NCBI GenBank assembly: GCA_902806565.1 | Contig: CADCXA010000009.1 | Span: 248,001-312,000 of the forward strand | Direction of reading: 5' to 3' | Source: Hypoxylon rubiginosum | Lineage: Eukaryota; Ascomycota; Sordariomycetes; Xylariales; Hypoxylaceae | DNA: 64,000 nt | Shown: piece after piece, positions 48,576 to 60,315 of the stretch | Layout of the letters: the number at the start of each line of letters is the position of its first letter | How positions within the stretch are numbered: position 1 is the first letter of the stretch | Program-made: the position numbers and the translations under genes | The notes under the pieces: model-generated | What the model was told of the DNA's origin: nothing | Database searches by the model: none | What the model saw: the letters and a program-made list of their open reading frames with translations, nothing else

Positions 48576-49650
48576 TTCACATTAACACTGGCCGAAATAA
48601 TGCACGAGGTTGAGGCAAGATTAAGAATATGACTTTATCCTTGCAATAATTAATTCAAATGGATTGCCTACAGGTCTTGAAGTTATGCGCGGGCTTCTGT
48701 TGCCACACAAAGTTATGGCTAGGACACCTTGTTTATATTAGGACGCATACTTACCTCCTAGGTAATGAGCTATGATGGGCCTACTCAAGATCGAGCCGCA
48801 AGACCAACCGGCAAGCGAGAGTATGAGTTGCATTGCAGCTTGTGACATTGCATACCTAAGGTATGTGTTGGTGGCGAATCAAAAACATACCGCATTATCT
48901 CGCCGTCTAGGATGCATATACCCCCAGCCATCAAAAGTTCTTAAGAGGCTGACTGGATAAGGACAACTACCTACGTAGTCAGCGGGCAGCGATCAACAGG
49001 GCTGTTGGAATTGTTTATGCAACGCTACTCTTATCGCAAAAAAAAACAGGGGTGCCATCCAGTCGTCGCCAACTTCTCGCTGTTTCAAGGCGAGAGACTG
49101 CAGCGAAGAAACCGACCTCCGCAAGAAACGGGGAGCAATAATCCTTGTAGGTAGCCACGGGTCTGAGCCGTGCGCCGCGTGCCGTGAGATGTAACGCTGT
49201 TGGTTGACCCTTGCTGTGCCTCTCTTACAGGTGCCAAGGTAGTTCTTAATACTGTACGGAATAGACTCTAATTCGGTAGCCACGGGGACGGCGGAGACAG
49301 CGGGGGTTCATTCATTTCCAATAGTATCTCCAAAGGGAAAATTCTTCGTTGTTTCAGGGGGCCAATTCGCACTGGCCTTCGTTCATCAAATGGTCGTGCG
49401 TGCTCGGAAGCAAGTAATAGGAAAGTTATACATGGAAAGTCCCTCGCTATGCAAGCCGGTCTTGATTATACGTTTTATTTTATTTTTCTGATGTTCTCGT
49501 TCTTTTCACTTACCTTGAGGAAAGTCGCGAATTCAGCGGTTTTCGAGATCAACTTTCGTCTTCCCCCAAATCCATTGCGCGAAGCGGGCGCCTCGGACAT
49601 AGCCTCACAGCTCTCCAATTATTATCAAAGTAGGAATCACTATCCGAGAC
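48576..49650. promoter_or_regulatory. Divergent promoter region, no gene
   Basis: About 1.07 kb between the P450 and the membrane-protein gene. Frames at 48772-48960, 48993-49283 and 49449-49736 show no features; the last overlaps the true start at 49651 in another frame. CTCCTAGGTAAT near 48757 is a near-copy of the palindrome. Confidence 0.4.
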
Positions 49651-51421
49651 ATGGCCATAAAAGGGGATGGTGTAACGGCGGTAGCCACCATGTGGGCCTT
49701 GACGGCTATTTCACTTGTGTTCGTCATCCTCCGTAGCTATACACGGATCGTAGTTGTCAGTTCCTATGGCATTGATGATCATGTGTATAACTTCGCATTT
49801 GTTAGTTGCCTATTCCATTTCAAATCATCTATTTCACTTTGCATTCTGCCCTTAGCTAATATACGATCTGATCTCAGCTTTTTCTCCTACTTTACACCAT
49901 ATTCACGACAATATCGGCTCGGTATGGGTTTGGCCAGAACATGTGGGATATCCCGAATGAGGACGATCAAGTCAATGCCATACTGAATGAAGGAATCGGG
50001 CAAACTTTCGCAGTTTTGGGAATGGCTATCGCTAAGTGGTCCTTGGGTCTTTTCATCCTGCGAATAGATAACCAGCCGTGGCAGAGATTGTGTATCTGGC
50101 TGGCGATGGGTATCCTGATGGGAACTTCAATTTCGGTTTGTTTCGTCTTCTGGCTTCAGGTAGGCACTGCTTCATCCAAACCTGGAGATTGTTTCTCCAA
50201 GCTTTGCTCCTAAATCTGCCCAGTTGCTGACACCCCTTACAGTTAGTGGTCCAGTTCAACCCATCAACACCCCTAAATCATCCGTTTCACTCACTGTCTG
50301 ATTTTTAACCCAACACAATGACAACATCTCACGAGCTTCATCTTTCAAACCTCTGGAATCGACTAACTTGTAGTAGGTGCACACCCCCAGCCTACCTCTG
50401 GGACCGACGTATCGAGGGTGGCTTTTGTCAGGTCAACGCTGCCCCTGTATCGTTATTGTTAAGCAGTCAGTTTTCTACCCTAATGCAATAACGTCAAGCC
50501 TGGAATTTTCTCTAAAGCCATAAACCTTAGTCATATGCATATTGGTCGACGTTTTCTTTGCCATCTTCCCATGGTTTCTCATATGGGGACTGCAGATGAA
50601 TCGTCAAGAAAAGATTCTTATTCTTGCAAGTATGAGTCTCGGTGTCATGTAAGTTACCCCTTAACGTTTTATTTGGAAGATCCTATTCTGACAAATTTTC
50701 TCGCATAGAGCTAGTGCCTGTGGCATTAAACGCTCCTTTCAAGTTGATGGGCTGTCAAGCCCGAACTATTTGTTGTACGTACTCTTCCCATTCTTCTCTA
50801 GTTACCAGTCTTACCTATTGAAGCTCGGTCGGTTCGCTAACACATCTACAGAGTACTTTTAACAAATATCCCTATATGTCCTAGTTCTACCCATCTACAC
50901 AGATGTTGAGCCCCAGACTGCGATCGCATACTAACAGGCAGCAGGAGTATGTTCTCTATGACCGAAATTTTTAGCATTGCACTTACCAGTGACATTTGAT
51001 AGAAGATACTGTCGGCCTCATCGTGTGGTCCGCAGCCGAGATAGCTGTAACCATGATTTGTATAGGCATCCCAGTTTGCCGGCCCCTCTACAAGTCTTAT
51101 ATCGACAGGTTGACGTCGCACATCTCGAGTGGGTACAAAAGGCAAGACGAAGAGGGCCTTGCTATGCACACAATTGGTGGCAGCGCGATGAAGGCTCCCC
51201 ACAAACAGGACCAAGAAGGGGGTCCATCTACAGTATTACCCTACATAACTGGATTTAGCAAACCTAGTACCCGTTCCTACGCTACAGCTACGGGTGGCAA
51301 CAAGGAAGAACGCTCTGATCAGAGTGAAGAGAACCTGCTAGGTCTTCCCGTCAGGGTGCAGCAAGATGAACAGTCCAAACAGATACGGGTTACGGAAGAA
51401 TATCAGGTTACCCGCTCATAG
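49651..51421 (+). pseudogene. Rhodopsin-domain membrane protein gene with two frame breaks
   Basis: Recognisable exons: 49651-49800, 49878-50159, about 50378-50465, 50531-50648, 50709-50774 and about 51005-51421. Family blocks are SYGIDDHVY, ISARYGFGQNMWDIP, GMAIAKWSLGLFILR, CTPPAYLWDRR, ILVDVFFAIFPWFLIWG, SACGIKRSFQVDGL and TVGLIVWSAAEIAV; a long polar tail ends at 51421. It belongs to the same fungal rhodopsin-domain family as the gene at 27339-28795. Two junctions do not fit: after exon 2 (phase 0) the acceptor leaves one extra G before the conserved CTPP, and between exon 5 (ending TT) and the EDTVGL exon the phases differ by one base. Either the gene is a recent pseudogene, or the assembly has single-base errors, or splicing is unusual. 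Confidence 0.65.
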
Positions 51422-52819
51422 AATACGTTTTAGGCAGTTTGGGAATACGTAAGAATGGGTATTGCAGAGAGCTGTAACCACCACCATAATCCTCACATTC
51501 CTCGGTGTATGTCCATAGTTTCAAGACTTTGAGTCCGGCCTCACCGAGGAAAGCTCACCGTTCGGGTTCAGATCGCTCGAAGCAGGCGAAGACCGCCTAA
51601 AGCTAGCTCATTACAATGTCCGTGGTACCTAGGCAAAATGGGATGATGGAAGATGCTTGGTCTGAATAGGCTAGGAAGCGAACGACAAGCAGGCTAAGTA
51701 GTAGTAGATAATTCTGTCACTACCAGGACACACCGCCCTAGGCGGTGGTTGCCCTGGTAATGTTCAATTGTGCTGCCCTCCAGGGCGCATGCTGCTCTGT
51801 AAGAACCAACTCAGCAGTAACCTACACCTAGCAACCATTGACTTAAATGGCCCATCAACAGCACCTTACCTTAACCTTCCCTTATGTCTCCCGGCGAGCC
51901 AAACCGGCCATTGGCTCAATTGGAGAAGCAGGGGGCCAGAAATAACCCACCGGGGTTTTTCGTAGCAGTTGGGTTCGAACCTGTGGCAGGGCGGCAGCGG
52001 CCACTGTTCAGGACAAATGCGCGTAGGTTCGAACCTGGGCTGTAAGCTTTTTTTTCCCAGTCTATCTCTATATCTTTTTTGCGAGCTTTTTTCTTTTTCT
52101 TTTTACCCAATTCATTAAATCTTTCTCGGTTTATTATCTCAGCCCTTTGCGAAGATATTATGGACCACACCCGTGCCATATTTTGGAAGATGTGCAAACT
52201 AAATCGTACTTAGGAGGCTCATCTTCCATGGGCTGAGAGGCGAAAGAATCATATATTTGCACTTCAGTACGGTCAAATTTTGACAAGGGATTCTCTTTCA
52301 ACTAAACGTCATTATCATGAGCTTTGACTTTCTACCCTAGAGGGGTGACAATTTCTCCTGTGCCTCAATAAGAACGGATTCTTGGTCTTGAAGGATAATA
52401 CGACCAGCGAATTTAGTATATCGCCGCCTCACTGCAATGAATTGGTGACCATTTGCCCCACCGACGTCGAGAAAAAGGAGAGCCGACTTGGGAACACCCT
52501 CAGCTAACGTAAGCCAAAATGATGATATAATCTTGAGTTATAGAGGGTATGCGCTGTAACTGACTGTAATTATAGCGGGGTAGACACAAACTCCCTGTAT
52601 TTGCAGGGCATTTATAGCAGCACGGCTGAGCCTCCAGCACTTAGGTCCCTGTATTTTATATATAGAATATTATGTCATCAATTTTTAGAGATTTGGCGGT
52701 TTTGGTAGATGCATCAACCCCTGAGACGGCCCGTTTGATTGTCTATCTAAGACCTCCATCTACCGTCGGCGATTGCCGCAATTATCACGCCCCTCCTTTA
52801 TCAACATTTAGTTAAGCAA
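51422..52819. other. Intergenic with tRNA-like promoter boxes
   Basis: No protein gene supported. It holds an A-box-like TGGCTCAATTGG at 51912-51923, B-box-like GGTTCGAAC copies at about 51972 and 52025, and a T run at about 52048-52057, but no foldable tRNA. The frame at 51916-52197 is a Lys-rich shadow of T-rich sequence. Confidence 0.45.
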
Positions 52820-54224
52820 TCAAGCCGGTCCTTCACCATCGAAGAATTCCTCGTCCAGAAGACTTAACAACGCCTTCTGCCCTTCCCACTGCTCCTCGGC
52901 CGTCGGCCTGATGTACTCGGGAGGTAGCACGAACCCGAAATTCCCCGTGTCCCGGAGCTCGATGGTGTACGAGAACTCCGCCCGGCCTATGCTGTACACG
53001 TGGTCCGGGGCCGCGCCAGTCGTGGGGTACAGGACCGCACCGCTAGGTCCGAAGGTGAACGTGGTGCGCGCGTCCGAGCTGTCGCGGATGGTTTCGCTGA
53101 CGATACTGGCCGCTTTGGTCCACTTGCCGAGCTCTGGCGCGTACAGAGTTTCCTTGTAGCCGAATGGTGACAGGATGTACTGCCCATAGCTGTGCCAATC
53201 GATGAACAGCTTGATTCCAGGTCCGTCGCGCAGCTGCCGCACTAACTTGTCTAGTCCCTGGTTCTCTGGGGCGTCGGATGGTGCTTCGCCCTTGTAGGTT
53301 TGTGAGCCCGGGTTGGTCGAGGCGCCTTGGGGATTGGCGTCCCATCCGAACTCCCAGTTGCGATTGATATCCCGGCCAATCTGAGACTGATTCGCCCCTG
53401 ATGGCGGCGGTTGGCGGTTTTTGCGCCATAGCCTATCTGTTGTCTGGGTATACACGAAACCTTTGGAAGGTTAGCCCCTGATAAAACGTTCGATATAAGA
53501 AAGACTTGCCGTCGGGATTCACAATCGGGATAATGTAAAAATCATACTGGTCCAATAGTGAACGCACGAGGTTATCTCCATTGGTATAGCCAGTGACCAA
53601 TTGTAAAGTAATGTACTCGACGACCTAGAATTCTGAGCTCGAGATCCTCGATGATCTAATAGTAACACTTACGGGTGAGGTAATCCACTCCCTAGCGTGC
53701 ACATTTCCGTGGTACAATACCGCCGGCTTCCCTGGTCCGCCCGCGCCCCATAAATGAAGACCGTAGAGGTTTCTTCCTTGATATGATTTCCCAGATGATA
53801 TCGTTTCCGAGTTGTTCGGGAAAGATTCTTGCAAGTCGTTGAAATACTGGATGTGATCTTCATAATTGTGGTACGAGTCGTACCACGAGAGATCATCGAC
53901 CTGTCTCTTCGACACGGATCTCGGCTCGGATTCTGCAACAACTGAGTCTCTCAAGTTCTCGTGCATGACCTGAAAGTCCAGTCCCAGTTCTTCGAATGGC
54001 CCAATCTGGCTAGGAGAAACGAGGATATCAAGATGGTTGTAGATGTCGCCGTTCCATTGCTCAAAAGAAATGCCAGACAGCTTCTCCTTTATCGCAGATG
54101 GGTGCCCATACGTGTTTATGCGGAAGACCTTAAACCCATCATAGGATACAACGTCTGACCTGGGGAGTATCGCAGCGCCCACAGCGAGCGAAACTAATAG
54201 GGGACTCAGAGAAAAAGGCCTCAT
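52820..54224 (-). CDS. Secreted zinc metallocarboxypeptidase, M14 family (435 aa)
   Basis: Three exons on the minus strand: 54224-53673, 53624-53510 and 53460-52820. Intron 2 has a GC donor (GACG|GCAAGT) and an AG acceptor, placed exactly in the conserved NPDGFVYT. The signal peptide (residues 1-18) is followed by an M14 activation propeptide and a probable kexin site, SVSKRQ, before the catalytic domain. Zinc ligands are His176 and Glu179 in HGNVHAREW and the His of FIDWHSYGQ; the catalytic Glu lies in SYTIELRDTG. The substrate-recognition Arg is in RDINRNWEFGW. It cleaves C-terminal residues from peptides outside the cell or in the vacuole. It is probably an ordinary digestive or nutritional enzyme rather than a cluster member. 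Confidence 0.9.
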
Positions 54225-55960
54225 CGTGAAGATATTGGCTGATTAATTAGAGGCCTTATAAAAAGGTGCAGTTTGCAACATTTAGGTCGGCATTTTAGCA
54301 TCTGTGTCGCCCAGTACCTCCGTGCTCTTATATATACCCCTTACTAAAGGGACTTCGCTTGCTTTCACTCAACAGAGGGATGATGGAATTCGGTCTAGAG
54401 AAGTCTATAATACGGAGTAGCATTGGAAAATGAGCCATTGAATATTGTAGCTTTCCAATTGGCGTAAACCCCTCGATCGTGCGGAGTGATGCAATATTCG
54501 TTATATTTTGGGGAGACTGCCAAGCTGCCCCGATCGCCGGGTGAGTCTTGACCTTCCGGATTCATTCTGGCGGTGTTCTCTTCGTGATTCTCAACGCCAA
54601 TTACGCAACGGAGAGGAATAATCCCGAATGACCAAAGTCCCGCCTTGGTTCGGTTCCAGATGACTTACCCGGCTCCGATAATTTATAGCTTGGAAGTGTT
54701 GAACGCAAAGGTAGCCCATCCTCGTATTCGTACACGGTATCTAACTTACATAGCTCTAGGTAGGTATTCTGCATTGATTAGAAAACATTAAGTATGAGGT
54801 TATATGCGAACGAAAAAAGAAATCTCAGATAGTACTTTATATGCTAGCAGGCAATGGGGAGAAGCAATCGATTTTCACAAGCCATATTGCCCATCACAGA
54901 GTTTCTTTTCAAAGAGTAAAACTGAAATAAAATAATTAGAACGGCAACAAGCTGGGTAAGGTTCTTGGGGGTTTTTCATACCAACTCTCTGATAGACTGA
55001 AGGTATCTCCTTATTGATTTAGCGACCTTATTTCAAGTCAAGTTAGCTGACCACGTATGCCAGATATATATGCTCGTACTCCAATGCTTAGTATGATGTA
55101 CCATTGGTCACCGATATCGAGAGATTTAAAAGTCGATTATCAGATATGTTTATATTTAAGAAATGCCCCCTAAGACGAGTTGCACACCTTAGTTACGAAC
55201 CATTGCTTTATAGATATTGTGCACGTAAGATGTAATAGGATATACCTATGGCAAGGTACTTAGATTATTAGGATTGCTTTAAGCGAGTAAATATTCAAGT
55301 TCGCCGTCGTCACTTACATGAGGAAAGCACATCAACAATACGCGGTATGGCATACCAGGGGATGACAATTCTTTAAAACCCATTGTGGCATATGAACAGA
55401 TCACTAGAGGCTTGTCTGTGTTCAGGAGGATCCTTTTTGGATCACCCGTCTGAAACTTGCTAGGCGTATATCAGACCGAATATGTCGGAAATATATAGGG
55501 CTCCCGAGTGTGAGCCAGATGTGATATACTCACATTCGTTGCCTCACGACATAGCCATCACCATAGCCATAATAGGGCAAGAGTCTATACCCAGCCCTTC
55601 CGCCTAGGTAATGCCTGTGTGTTGGTGGATCGTCACATGCTGGATGGGTGCTCAGTCAGCCGCCACAGAGCTACCAATCAAGTACCGAATATGTCTCCCA
55701 TCTATTCCGTATAGATGTGGAATCACGGCCTACGGACTAGCATTAGTCACTTTGAATAGACGTAGTTGCTGTGCATTACACTAGTGAGGGATATCTTGTT
55801 CGTCTGCAGCTTTCGTCATCAGCAGATATTTAAACTGACTTCAGTCGTTACAAAGCCATTGCGAACGAACTATCCGACATTGATTCTCCCTTAGAACCGA
55901 GATTATTCTTAGGAAACAATTCTAGATTTTTTGTGTCTCTGGTTAATTACCGGATTCATA
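54225..55960. other. Intergenic, no gene seen
   Basis: About 1.7 kb between divergent genes. I see no frame with family features and no clear repeat. The half nearer the carboxypeptidase includes its TATA-like elements (about 54330-54345). Confidence 0.55.
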
Positions 55961-57937
55961 ATGGGGCTGTACGCCGAGCTTCCGAGCGATCTCGAAGAGG
56001 TTGATATCATCATCGCTGGAGGTACTTATTTAGGATTGATTTCACACCGGGTTATCAATTGAGGTTGCTAAATCTAATTATTAGGTGGAACTGCTGGCTG
56101 TATTGTAGCCGCGAGGTTGGCAGACGCAGACCCGGGTCTTTCAATCTTAGTCGTTGAGGGCGGCCCAAATAATATCGGGGAGCCAACTATTCACTACCCT
56201 GCTCTCTCGATTTCTCATCTACTCCCTACGTCCAAGTTCACCCTATTCTATAGCGGCGCCCAATCCAACCTCCTGGCTGGTCGAGCGCCTATCGTTCCGT
56301 CTGGCGGAGTGCTTGGTGGAGGCTCTTCTATCAACCTCCTCCAGTATAGCCGTGGGCAGCGATCTGACTATGACGATTGGAAGACAGCCGGCTGGTCGGC
56401 CGAGGACATACTTCCGTATATGAAGAAGGTACCTTTCCTATCACAGAATTAGAGAATGGGAATAAGCCACTAAAGAGCCTTCGCAGCTCGAAACCTACCA
56501 TGGCCCGGATCCAAGGGGCCTTCACGGACATGACGGTCCAATCCACGTGTCCGCGGGGACGTTCCGATCTGAAAGATTCTCAACAGATCTCCTCAACTCC
56601 CTGGGCAAGGCCGGATGGCCCGAAGTTGAGGACGTCAATACCATGGATACCGTTAACCGTTCCATGCGTGCGCTACGGTACGTAAGTCCAGAAGGAAAAC
56701 GTCAAGACACGGCAACCATTTACTTGCATCCCCGGCTCCTAGACGGCAAGCATCCCCATCTTCACGTAGTCGTAGAGTCTCAAGTTGAGAGAATCTTGTT
56801 TGACGACCACAAGAAAGCCGTAGGCGTTATTTATCGACCCAACCCGGCCTTCTGCCCCAATCCTAAGCCACGCACCATCAAGGCACGAAGAATGGTTGTT
56901 CTGTCGTGCGGAAGTCTTGGGAGTCCACTTGTGCTCGAACGGTCGGGAGTCGGGAATACTGAGATTGTCAAGCGTAGCGGCGTTGAACTCGTTGCCGATC
57001 TCCCCGGAGTAGGAGAGAACTATGACGACCATCACATGATGGTATATGCGTACAAGTCAAGTCTCGGCCCCACCGAAACATTGGATGGAGTTGTTGCTGG
57101 CCGCTCCAATCCCCGGGATATGATCATGCAGAATGATCCGCTTTTGGGTTGGAATGGTATCGACGTTCAGGCCAAGGTCCGGCCTTCTGAAGCTGAGGTG
57201 CTCAGCCTAGGCCCCCAGTTCCAGGAAGCTTGGGATAAGGAGTTCAAGTCTCATCCAGAGAAGCCATTAATGCTAATGGCTGCCACCATATGGTTAGTTC
57301 GCCCATCAAGAAAGCAGAAAAGATTCTAATGAAGTATAGCTTCCCGGGTGACCCTACTGGACAGCCGGAGGGGCAATATTTCGGTATCGCAAACTCCAGC
57401 GCGTACCCCTTTTCGCGGGGTCATATGCATATTTCCGGCCCTAGCCTCGACGACGCGCCCGACTTTGATCCCGGCTGTTTTTCTGATGCCGGGAACATCG
57501 ATATAAAGATGCACTTGTGGATGTACAAGAAGCAGCGGGAGATCATTAGGCGAATGGACGTGTTCCGGGGCGAAGTGGCATCTTGGCATCCGCGATTCCC
57601 GGCCGGGTCCAAAGCTGCTTGCATCGAGACGGATACAGCATTGGGGGATGTACCGGAGATTGAGTACTCAGCCGAGGATGATGCCGCAATCCTTCAATGG
57701 CTGCGGGAGCATATTGACACGACGTGGCACTCCATGGGTACGTGTAGGATGGCACCGAGGGAGAAATCCGGTGTTGTAGACCCTTCTCTGAGTGTTCACG
57801 GCGTACTTGGACTCAAAGTCGCAGACATGAGTATTGCGCCTAGCAATGTTGCGGCTAACACAAACAATACGGCCATGGCTATCGGTGAAAAGGCCGCGGA
57901 TATATTTATAAATGAATTGGGTCTTACTGCCAAGTAA
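55961..57937 (+). CDS. GMC-family flavin alcohol oxidase-like oxidoreductase (602 aa)
   Basis: Four exons: 55961-56021, 56085-56428, 56487-57292 and 57340-57937. The dinucleotide fold IIIAGGGTAGCIVAARLAD is split by intron 1. GMC signature 1 is seen in VPSGGVLGGGSSINLLQYSRG, with YDDWKTAGWSAEDILPYMKK after it. The catalytic His is in TWHSMGTCRMAPRE and the partner Asn in NVAANTNNTA. The sequence reads closest to fungal alcohol (methanol-type) oxidases, which convert short alcohols or cluster intermediates to aldehydes and make H2O2. It has no signal peptide and its C-terminus TAK is not a classical peroxisomal signal, so it is probably cytosolic. It lies at the right edge of the oxidative region and may be the last cluster member. 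Confidence 0.9.
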
Positions 57938-58376
57938 GACGAGAACGAAACAGCTACTACGAAATATTCCGTACCTACCCTAGAATGGCGAATTTACTTC
58001 AGAGACTTTGGCAGCTAGATTACCTAATGAATAAAAAATGCATGAAACCAAATGATTGGATAATTGAATGAATACATGTATCAATGATCTAATCGGGGCA
58101 TGTATGATTCAGAATTTACGTAATATATCTTGGTCCGAGCTCCCCTTGCAAAGTCCGAGGTTTCCTAAGCAGCCAAGGCCAATCCCAATTGAAGCTCTCC
58201 CCAAGAAAAAAAAGGAAGGGAATGTCCCCATTCGCCTCGAGCTTTCAGTCACTCATTCTAGTGCACGATTCATGACATAGCCCTCGAAATTGGCTAATCA
58301 CCAATTCAGTGATAATAGCGACGGGCAAACGAGGAACGAGCAAAGGCGACTTGCGTGACAACAAGGGGCAGTAATC
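57938..58376. other. Intergenic, promoter of the stomatin-like gene
   Basis: No gene supported. An A-rich tract (aagaaaaaaaaggaaggg) near 58203 probably belongs to the promoter of the next gene. Confidence 0.5.
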
Positions 58377-59673
58377 ATGTCGCTCACCAGAGCTGAGAAG
58401 GCTCTTTCGGCCACCTTGCGACGAGGCACCTCACACCAAATAATACCACGACACCTGCTCACCCCAACCCTCACGCTGGGTTCTCTACGAACATTCCATA
58501 ATACCACGAGATCCTCAGCCCCGTCACAGTCCATTACCGGCCTCGGAAGCATCCCGCCCTCCTACTTCCAGCGCCCCTCCTTACCCGCCAACACCATCAT
58601 CCGCTTCGTGCCCCAGCAAACAGCATGGATTGTTGAGCGCATGGGCAAGTTCAACCGTATCCTGGAGCCCGGCCTAGCCATCCTCGTCCCGTTCCTCGAC
58701 CGAATTGCCTACGTCAAGAGCTTGAAGGAGGTAGCTATAGAGATACCCAGCCAAAGCGCCATTACCGCCGACAACGTCACGTTAGAGCTCGATGGTGTAT
58801 TATATACCCGCGTCTTTGACGCTTACAAGGCGAGGTACGTTTCAGTCCCATATGCCTCAGTCTAGCTCGCATCGTAGAAGAAGCATATACTAATATGTTC
58901 CGCCCCGTAGCTACGGTGTAGAAGACGCCGAATACGCCATCTCCCAGCTCGCCCAGACCACCATGCGCAGCGAGATCGGCCAGCTGTCACTCGACCACGT
59001 CCTCAAGGAGCGCGCCGCCCTCAACATCAACATCACCGCCGCCATCAACGAGGCCGCCCAGGCCTGGGGCGTCACGTGCCTGCGCTACGAGATCCGGGAC
59101 ATCCACGCGCCCGCCCCCGTCGTCGACGCCATGCACCGCCAGGTCACGGCCGAGCGGTCCAAGCGCGCCGAGATCCTCGAGTCCGAGGGCCAGCGCCAGA
59201 GCGCCATCAACATCGCCGAGGGCAAGAAGCAGAGCGTCATCCTCGCGTCCGAGGCCCTGCGCGCCGAGCAGATCAACCGCGCGTCCGGCGAGGCCGAGGC
59301 CATCCTCATGAAGGCCAAGGCCACGGCCCAGGGCATCGACGCCGTGGGCCGCAGCATCGGCGAGGGCGGCGCCTCCGCCCGCGGCGCCGTCAGCCTGACC
59401 GTGGCCGAGAAGTACGTCGACGCCTTCGGCAAGCTGGCCCGCGAGAGCACCGCCGTCGTCGTCCCCGGCAACGTCGGCGACATCGGCGGCATGATCGCCA
59501 CCGCCCTGAGCGTGTACGGCAAGGTCGGCGACGCCCAGAGCCGGACGATGGCCAAGCAGCTGCTGGAGCGGGGCGACGGGGCGGAGGGGGAGCCGTCCGA
59601 CGCGAAGCCCAGCAGGGCCAGCGTCGTGGACTCGATGGTGCGCGAATTCGATAACACGACCAATAGGAAGTAA
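58377..59673 (+). CDS. Mitochondrial stomatin-like protein 2 (406 aa)
   Basis: Two exons, 58377-58834 and 58911-59673; the junction AG|C gives AYKASYGVEDAEYA. A Ser/Arg/Thr-rich N-terminus of about 60 residues looks like a mitochondrial presequence. The SPFH/band-7 domain starts at IIRFVPQQTAWIVERMGKF and runs through VKSLKEVAIEIPSQ and EIRDIHAPAPVVDAM. A long Ala/Glu/Lys coiled coil follows (ERSKRAEILESEGQ, ASGEAEAILMKA). SLP2 proteins scaffold cardiolipin-rich domains and proteases of the inner membrane. Exon 2 uses almost only G/C-ending codons and is much more GC-rich than exon 1, which creates long open frames on other frames and on the opposite strand. It is a core gene marking the end of the accessory region. 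Confidence 0.92.
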
Positions 59674-60315
59674 AAAAAAAGTTCGGCGCCCGGTAGTTAT
59701 TAAAACGGATTATTAACAGTCTTCTGAAAGACGAAGACTAGAATAAAGGAGAACAAGGCGGGGCTTGGTGGGGAGCTCTCTGTAAAAGTAAGCAGCTCTC
59801 ATGTCTTATGAAAAAGAAAATTTGGCGGGCGAGATCAAACCTTAGGCAAAGGCGGGAACTCTAAAAAGTTGAGGGACTGAATGAGCATGGCGTCGGCGGA
59901 GCCCGCGATAGAAGCATCCTTCATCATCATCACCAACGCGAGCATAATCTCCCCCTATCTCGCGTGTATGGATTCTGTAACAATAAAACACTACTCCTCA
60001 ATCATCACCACCTCTTCCTTCCCGGGCCAATTAGTGGCTTTGGATTAAGGGGGGTGTTAAACAAGTTTAACCTTAGAATAGGTGCCTACATAGGTAGATA
60101 GGAGAACTCTCCGGAATGGCATCTTTAAACGAGGTCACTTTCGAAGCTGGAATGAATACCTACAGTACATACATCTAGCCAAGCTTGCGAAATCTCTGAT
60201 GGATTCCCAACTTAATTACAGTCATGTCAAGTACACGTCCAGCTAATTTGGATGAATTTTATCAATTCTAATCAACAAATCTATCGAAACAGCCCCCCTA
60301 TTCATACAAGCCACA
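59674..60315. other. Intergenic between convergent core genes
   Basis: No gene supported; 3' regions of the stomatin-like and MON2 genes, including an AAAAAAAAA run directly after the stop at 59673. A degenerate GTGCCTACATAGGTAGATAGG palindrome lies at about 60081-60101. Confidence 0.55.

Noticed and set aside
59076..59663. Long frames in other frames and on the opposite strand of the stomatin-like gene
   Set aside because: They are shadows caused by the G/C-ending codons of the real exon; Arg/Ala-rich, without domain.
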